From Paenibacillus sp. L3-i20 (lineage in GTDB: Bacteria; Bacillota; Bacilli; Paenibacillales; Paenibacillaceae), in contig NZ_BQME02000001.1 in NCBI RefSeq assembly GCF_022180385.2, forward strand, positions 2,301,178-2,365,177: a DNA stretch of 64,000 nucleotides, read 5' to 3'. Position numbers and translations under genes: made by a program. The notes under the pieces are model-generated. The model saw only the letters and a program-made list of their open reading frames with translations. It ran no database searches and was not told where the DNA came from. Positions 60,801 to 64,000 of this stretch are shown here, in pieces (position 1 is the first letter of the stretch; each line of letters opens with the position of its first letter).

Positions 60801-61339
60801 ACCCTCCGCTCTATTATTCAGAATGGATGCAGCTGTTTAATCAGATAAAAGAGTATGGTCAGGAAGATGAAAAGATTATTGCTGTTCTGGAGAGAGGGAA
60901 GCTGGAATGGACGTCGGGCGTTGCGGATAAAATTGTGAATTGTACTTATGAAGTAATAGACTTCAAATTAAAGTATACGACACGCCTATTTCAGCAGGAA
61001 TTAGATCATTCGCGCGGTGAAGAAGCAGCTATTATTTCTTCTATTATCAATGCCCGCTACCGATTTGAATTACTGTATCGTTTATGCCGACTTTCTATAT
61101 TTCCGAATGAAATTAAGGAATCCCTGATAAATGTTGTTAGCAAGTATGTTGGAGATTCACAGGACGCTTTATTAGAAAGTGCAAAGCATGATCGAACAGG
61201 GCAGCTTGCTTATACCATTAGACATAATGGTCTGTTAAAGAAACATATGCAAGCACCGGCGGCAGCCGCACATGAGCGGATTGAACAGAAAGAGTCTAAT
61301 GCTAATTCATTTCAGTCTAAAAGAAGGGTGCTATATTAA
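60797..61339 (+). CDS. Helical 180-aa protein of the AAA+ cassette
   Basis: This soluble, almost entirely helical protein starts at the ATG at 60797, which overlaps the preceding stop. An upstream frame opening at 60743 would lie inside the 64-aa gene. Charged helices fill about 5-140; an Ala/Gln/Ser-rich flexible tail follows. The family is unknown. Its TAA stop is directly followed by the ATG of the ATPase gene with no gap. Confidence 0.8.
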   Translation: MNPPLYYSEWMQLFNQIKEYGQEDEKIIAVLERGKLEWTSGVADKIVNCTYEVIDFKLKYTTRLFQQELDHSRGEEAAIISSIINARYRFELLYRLCRLSIFPNEIKESLINVVSKYVGDSQDALLESAKHDRTGQLAYTIRHNGLLKKHMQAPAAAAHERIEQKESNANSFQSKRRVLY

Positions 61340-62893
61340 ATGAGTGACTTGCAGACATGTATGAAAACGATGGAACAATATTTGAAAGCGAGAATTCCCT
61401 TTATTTCTATACGTACTGCGGAACGTTCTCGTGCACTCAGCTTTATAGCTCAATTATCAACAAAGTTAAATTTAAATATTGGCTACCACACGTTATCTCA
61501 GGGAATGAGAGATATATCAACCAATCGGCTTCTTAATGAGGACCGTTCAGTTATTGGCGGACTAGATTATGTGACGCAAAAAATCGGCCAGCTCCAAAAC
61601 CAAACGTTTATTTTTACAGAGGTGCAAGAGATTGAAGATGATACAAGAATGGCAAGACAGTTGCAAGATGCAGTAATGCTTGCTACGGAAACTGGCGGGG
61701 CTATTGTAGTTATTACAAATAATCCTGTCTGGGGGCCGCTGCAGCGTCTTGGAATGTCGATTACTCTCTCTCAGCCTAATGAGGATGAAATGTTGGTTAT
61801 TATTCGAGAACAAATTAATCCTTACCGGAGCGAGATGTTTATTGAGTGGAGAGAGGCTGAGGAGAGACAAGCAGCGGCTATACTTGCTGGCATTAGCCAA
61901 ATTGAGGCTGAAAATGTTATTGCAACATTATTAGCTAACGGTAGTATTACAAACGAAAATTTAAAGGAATTAATGCACGCCAAAGATAAAATTTTTGCCG
62001 ATATTTCTGGTATTGAACGAGTGATTGTAAGAGAGGGCTATCAAATTGGAGGTCTCGATGGTCTGAAATTATGGCTGGAAGCGAATCGTGAGCTATTGAC
62101 CGCGGATTTGCGTGAACGAGGCATTCGTCCACCAAGAGGAATCTTGTTGGTGGGGGTCCCTGGCTGCGGGAAGTCTTTATCTGCTAAGGCGATTGCCTCC
62201 TTATGGAACCTGCCGTTGTATCGTTTGGACTTATCGACCATACATGGACAGTATTTAGGCCAAAGTGAAAATCGTTTAAAAGAAGCATTATCAACAGCCG
62301 ATCATATGGCGCCATGTGTATTATGGATTGATGAAATTGAAAAGGGGCTTGCCGGTGCAATAGGAGGAGGAGATGGAGGCACCTCTATCCGTCTAGTGGG
62401 CCAATTCCTGTATTGGTTACAGGAAAGTCTCGCCAGAGTCTTTGTTGTTGCAACTGCCAATGATGTATCCAAGTTACCTCCTGAGCTACTGCGCAGAGGA
62501 CGTTTTGATGAATTGTTTTTTGTAGATTTGCCAACTGCCAGCGAACGAGAAGAAATTTTAAAGATCTATATTCAGAAAGGCTTAAAGAGAACCATATCCA
62601 ATGAATTAATGCATTCTTTAGTGAAAATTTCCGACGGTTTTGCAGGTGCGGATCTGGAAGCTGCTGTTCGTGATGTTGTGAAACAAGCGTTTGTAAAAGG
62701 TGATGATTCGATTACAGATGAAACTTTCATAAACATCTTTACAAATGTTGTACCATTATCACAAACAAGCCCTGAACAGATTGAAACGATACGTACTTGG
62801 GGAAAAGAAAGAGCAGTACCTGCTGGTAAATTAAATGAAGAACAGAACGGACAAGGTGTTCACCGGCCAAGCGGACGAAAGGTAATTGTATAG
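61340..62893 (+). CDS. Ycf46-like AAA+ ATPase
   Basis: The 517-aa protein has an N-terminal degenerate P-loop-like domain (about 1-165; FISIRTAERSRAL is typical of the Ycf46 type), a linker, and a full classic AAA module (about 235-480). Walker A is GVPGCGKS (272-279), Walker B CVLWIDEIE (326-334), the sensor-1 Asn at 374 and arginine fingers in LLRRGRFDE (383-391). The pore loop (IHGQYLGQSE) follows beta 2. Chloroplast and cyanobacterial Ycf46 proteins share this layout, but their role is poorly known. It is the last gene of the five-gene operon and presumably its motor. Confidence 0.92.
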   Translation: MSDLQTCMKTMEQYLKARIPFISIRTAERSRALSFIAQLSTKLNLNIGYHTLSQGMRDISTNRLLNEDRSVIGGLDYVTQKIGQLQNQTFIFTEVQEIEDDTRMARQLQDAVMLATETGGAIVVITNNPVWGPLQRLGMSITLSQPNEDEMLVIIREQINPYRSEMFIEWREAEERQAAAILAGISQIEAENVIATLLANGSITNENLKELMHAKDKIFADISGIERVIVREGYQIGGLDGLKLWLEANRELLTADLRERGIRPPRGILLVGVPGCGKSLSAKAIASLWNLPLYRLDLSTIHGQYLGQSENRLKEALSTADHMAPCVLWIDEIEKGLAGAIGGGDGGTSIRLVGQFLYWLQESLARVFVVATANDVSKLPPELLRRGRFDELFFVDLPTASEREEILKIYIQKGLKRTISNELMHSLVKISDGFAGADLEAAVRDVVKQAFVKGDDSITDETFINIFTNVVPLSQTSPEQIETIRTWGKERAVPAGKLNEEQNGQGVHRPSGRKVIV

Positions 62894-62925
62894 TACACGA
62901 ATGTGATTTGTTGTTTCTAAACAAG

Positions 62926-62975
62926 AGACCATACACTAAACACTATTTTAAAGTGTACAGTGTATGGTCTTTTTT
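62926..62975 (+). terminator. Terminator of the AAA+ cassette
   Basis: AGACCATACACT pairs with AGTGTATGGTCT, with an inner ACACT/AGTGT stem, and a T run follows 33 nt after the ATPase stop. Confidence 0.9.
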
Positions 62976-63019
62976 GTTCTGTGATTTTTTGTGTACTTAG
63001 GAAGGAGTGAAATCTTCTA

Positions 63020-63251
63020 ATGAAGGATCATGAACAAGTGTTGCGAGAAGGTAACACTGTGGTAGTTAAGTCGAGTATCTCGTTCAAGTGCCGATCTGCT
63101 GATTTGATTAAATGAGTGGCAGTCTCGTGGGGTCACAATTATATCTGACAAGGGATGACTCGATTTCTCGAGAACTACTGTAAATTTGATTCTCACCGTG
63201 CTTGCAGCACTCTCACAATTTGAAGGGACACTATATGTGATCGAGTATCCC
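63020..63251 (+). pseudogene. Serine recombinase (resolvase) remnant
   Basis: Two frames together give EQVLREGNTVVV, RSADLI, then NEWQSRGVTIISDKG, a stop, LDFSRTTVNLILTVLAALSQFEG. This follows, block by block, the middle of resolvase/invertase catalytic domains (the loop before the DR-SR motif, the SLxEGIDT-like segment and the LTVLAALAQFER helix). The N-terminal active serine and the C-terminal HTH are missing. One frameshift and one stop make it a relic. Confidence 0.75.
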
Positions 63252-63262
63252 TTCTATTTTAA

Positions 63263-63454
63263 ATAATATGGAAATTTTATGAAGTTGAACATATCAATGG
63301 TGTAGTGAGATTTGACAAGCCTCCGAACCCTTATATCGGATATATTACCAACGTTTATACCCACCCTGCGACTAGAAATCAAGGTATTGGTTCTAAAATT
63401 TTTACTGCCATGGAGCGGTGGTCAAAAGAGAAAGGTGTAGACCTTTGCTACTGA
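63263..63454 (+). pseudogene. GNAT acetyltransferase fragment
   Basis: The frame keeps the acetyl-CoA-binding motif A of GNAT enzymes: YITNVYTHPATRNQGIGSKI followed by an alpha helix (FTAMERWSKEKG). It ends soon after, and the N-terminal strands are missing, so only the middle of the domain remains. It directly follows the resolvase relic. Confidence 0.75.
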
Positions 63455-63735
63455 AATATATTTGAGGAAGAGATTCTCGCCACACCATAAGCATACTGAC
63501 TAAAGTTGAGTAATAGCTGTATTCTTACTAGTAACAGGGAAGTGAGTTAACTATTATAAGCTTAAAATGTTATAGTTAATATGTCATCCAAACATGTAAC
63601 GATCCTAGTCTTGTACTTCTAATATCAGAGAGCACGATTAATACAATAGAACTTTGTCCCCATATGCATGATGATTTATTTAATAGCTTGGGATGCTCAT
63701 GCGGCTTGCAGTTATTACTCTATAGGAGATGTTAT

Positions 63736-64000
63736 ATGCATAAGAATGTATTTATCCGCAATAATGTAAATATTTCAGGAAAAGGTACCAAGCATATGAT
63801 TTTCGCTCATGGATTTGGTTGCGATCAGAATATGTGGCGTTTTGTTGCTCCTACTTTCGAAAGTGACTATCGTGTTGTACTTTTTGATTTTGTTGGGTCT
63901 GGCAAATCTGATATACAGTCTTATGACACTACGCGATATAGCCAATTAGATGGGTATGCACAAGATTTGCTCGACATTTGCGAAGAAATCGATCTAAAAG
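63736..64000 (+). CDS. rsbQ: RsbQ-like alpha/beta hydrolase (partial)
   Basis: The 5' 88 codons of an alpha/beta-hydrolase of the RsbQ type are present: AHGFGCDQNMWRFVAP (oxyanion-hole region), VLFDFVGSGKSD and RYSQLDGYAQDLLDICE closely follow RsbQ of B. subtilis, a partner of the RsbP phosphatase in energy-stress activation of sigma-B. The nucleophile elbow lies beyond the window. AGGAGAT precedes the ATG at 63736. Whether rsbP follows cannot be seen. Confidence 0.85.
   Translation, partial: MHKNVFIRNNVNISGKGTKHMIFAHGFGCDQNMWRFVAPTFESDYRVVLFDFVGSGKSDIQSYDTTRYSQLDGYAQDLLDICEEIDLK

Overview
The window looks like chromosome of a Paenibacillus-type member of the Paenibacillaceae (low to moderate GC Firmicutes). 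This rests on gene order (hprK-lgt-ppaX-acetyltransferase, hisZGDB..., rapZ-yvcK-whiA-HPr, clpP-tRNA-cggR-gap-pgk-tpi-gpmI-eno, secG-rnr, smpB-ssrA), on strong AGGAGG ribosome-binding sites, and on the protein sequences. No database search was run; all family names come from recognised motifs.

Layout. 1-2130 holds the 3' half of a 23S rRNA followed directly by six tRNAs (Met, Val, Asp, Phe, Tyr, Lys) with no 5S gene in between. 2.6-10.2 kb is mixed: a secreted discoidin/DUF4434 protein, an SsuE-like FMN reductase, a PucR-type regulator, an MsmX/UgpC-type sugar ABC ATPase, and an ECF sigma factor with its membrane anti-sigma partner. 10.2-31.7 kb is the conserved hprK to clpP stretch. It carries the histidine operon with hisA absent, a prs paralogue, a TPR protein, trxB, a ROK glucokinase, rapZ-yvcK-whiA and an HPr at the crh position that keeps His15. 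A formate/nitrite channel and a twice-frameshifted gene follow. 32.3-39.8 kb is the CggR-controlled lower glycolysis operon. 39.8-46.7 kb carries cutC, a sugar isomerase/epimerase, secG, rnr with a very long Gly/Arg-rich tail, a cold-shock gene with a terminator-like leader, smpB and ssrA (tmRNA).

The accessory part starts at the 3' end of ssrA. A decayed copy of the tmRNA 3' end plus the start of its terminator recurs at about 58.24 kb. The 11.6 kb in between therefore looks like an old ssrA-inserted island: an unknown small protein, a NUDIX hydrolase, a PLD-helicase-DUF3427 protein, a divergent XRE pair with twin palindromic operators, a broken metalloprotease gene, a broken AraC gene and a GH8 glucanase/chitosanase.

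Immediately beyond this, 58.4-62.9 kb is a tight five-gene operon: an unknown 158-aa protein, a coiled-coil membrane protein, a 64-aa peptide, a 180-aa helical protein and a Ycf46-like AAA+ ATPase. I regard it as the best candidate for an undescribed system here. It is followed by remnants of a serine recombinase and a GNAT acetyltransferase, and by the start of an RsbQ-like hydrolase cut by the window edge.
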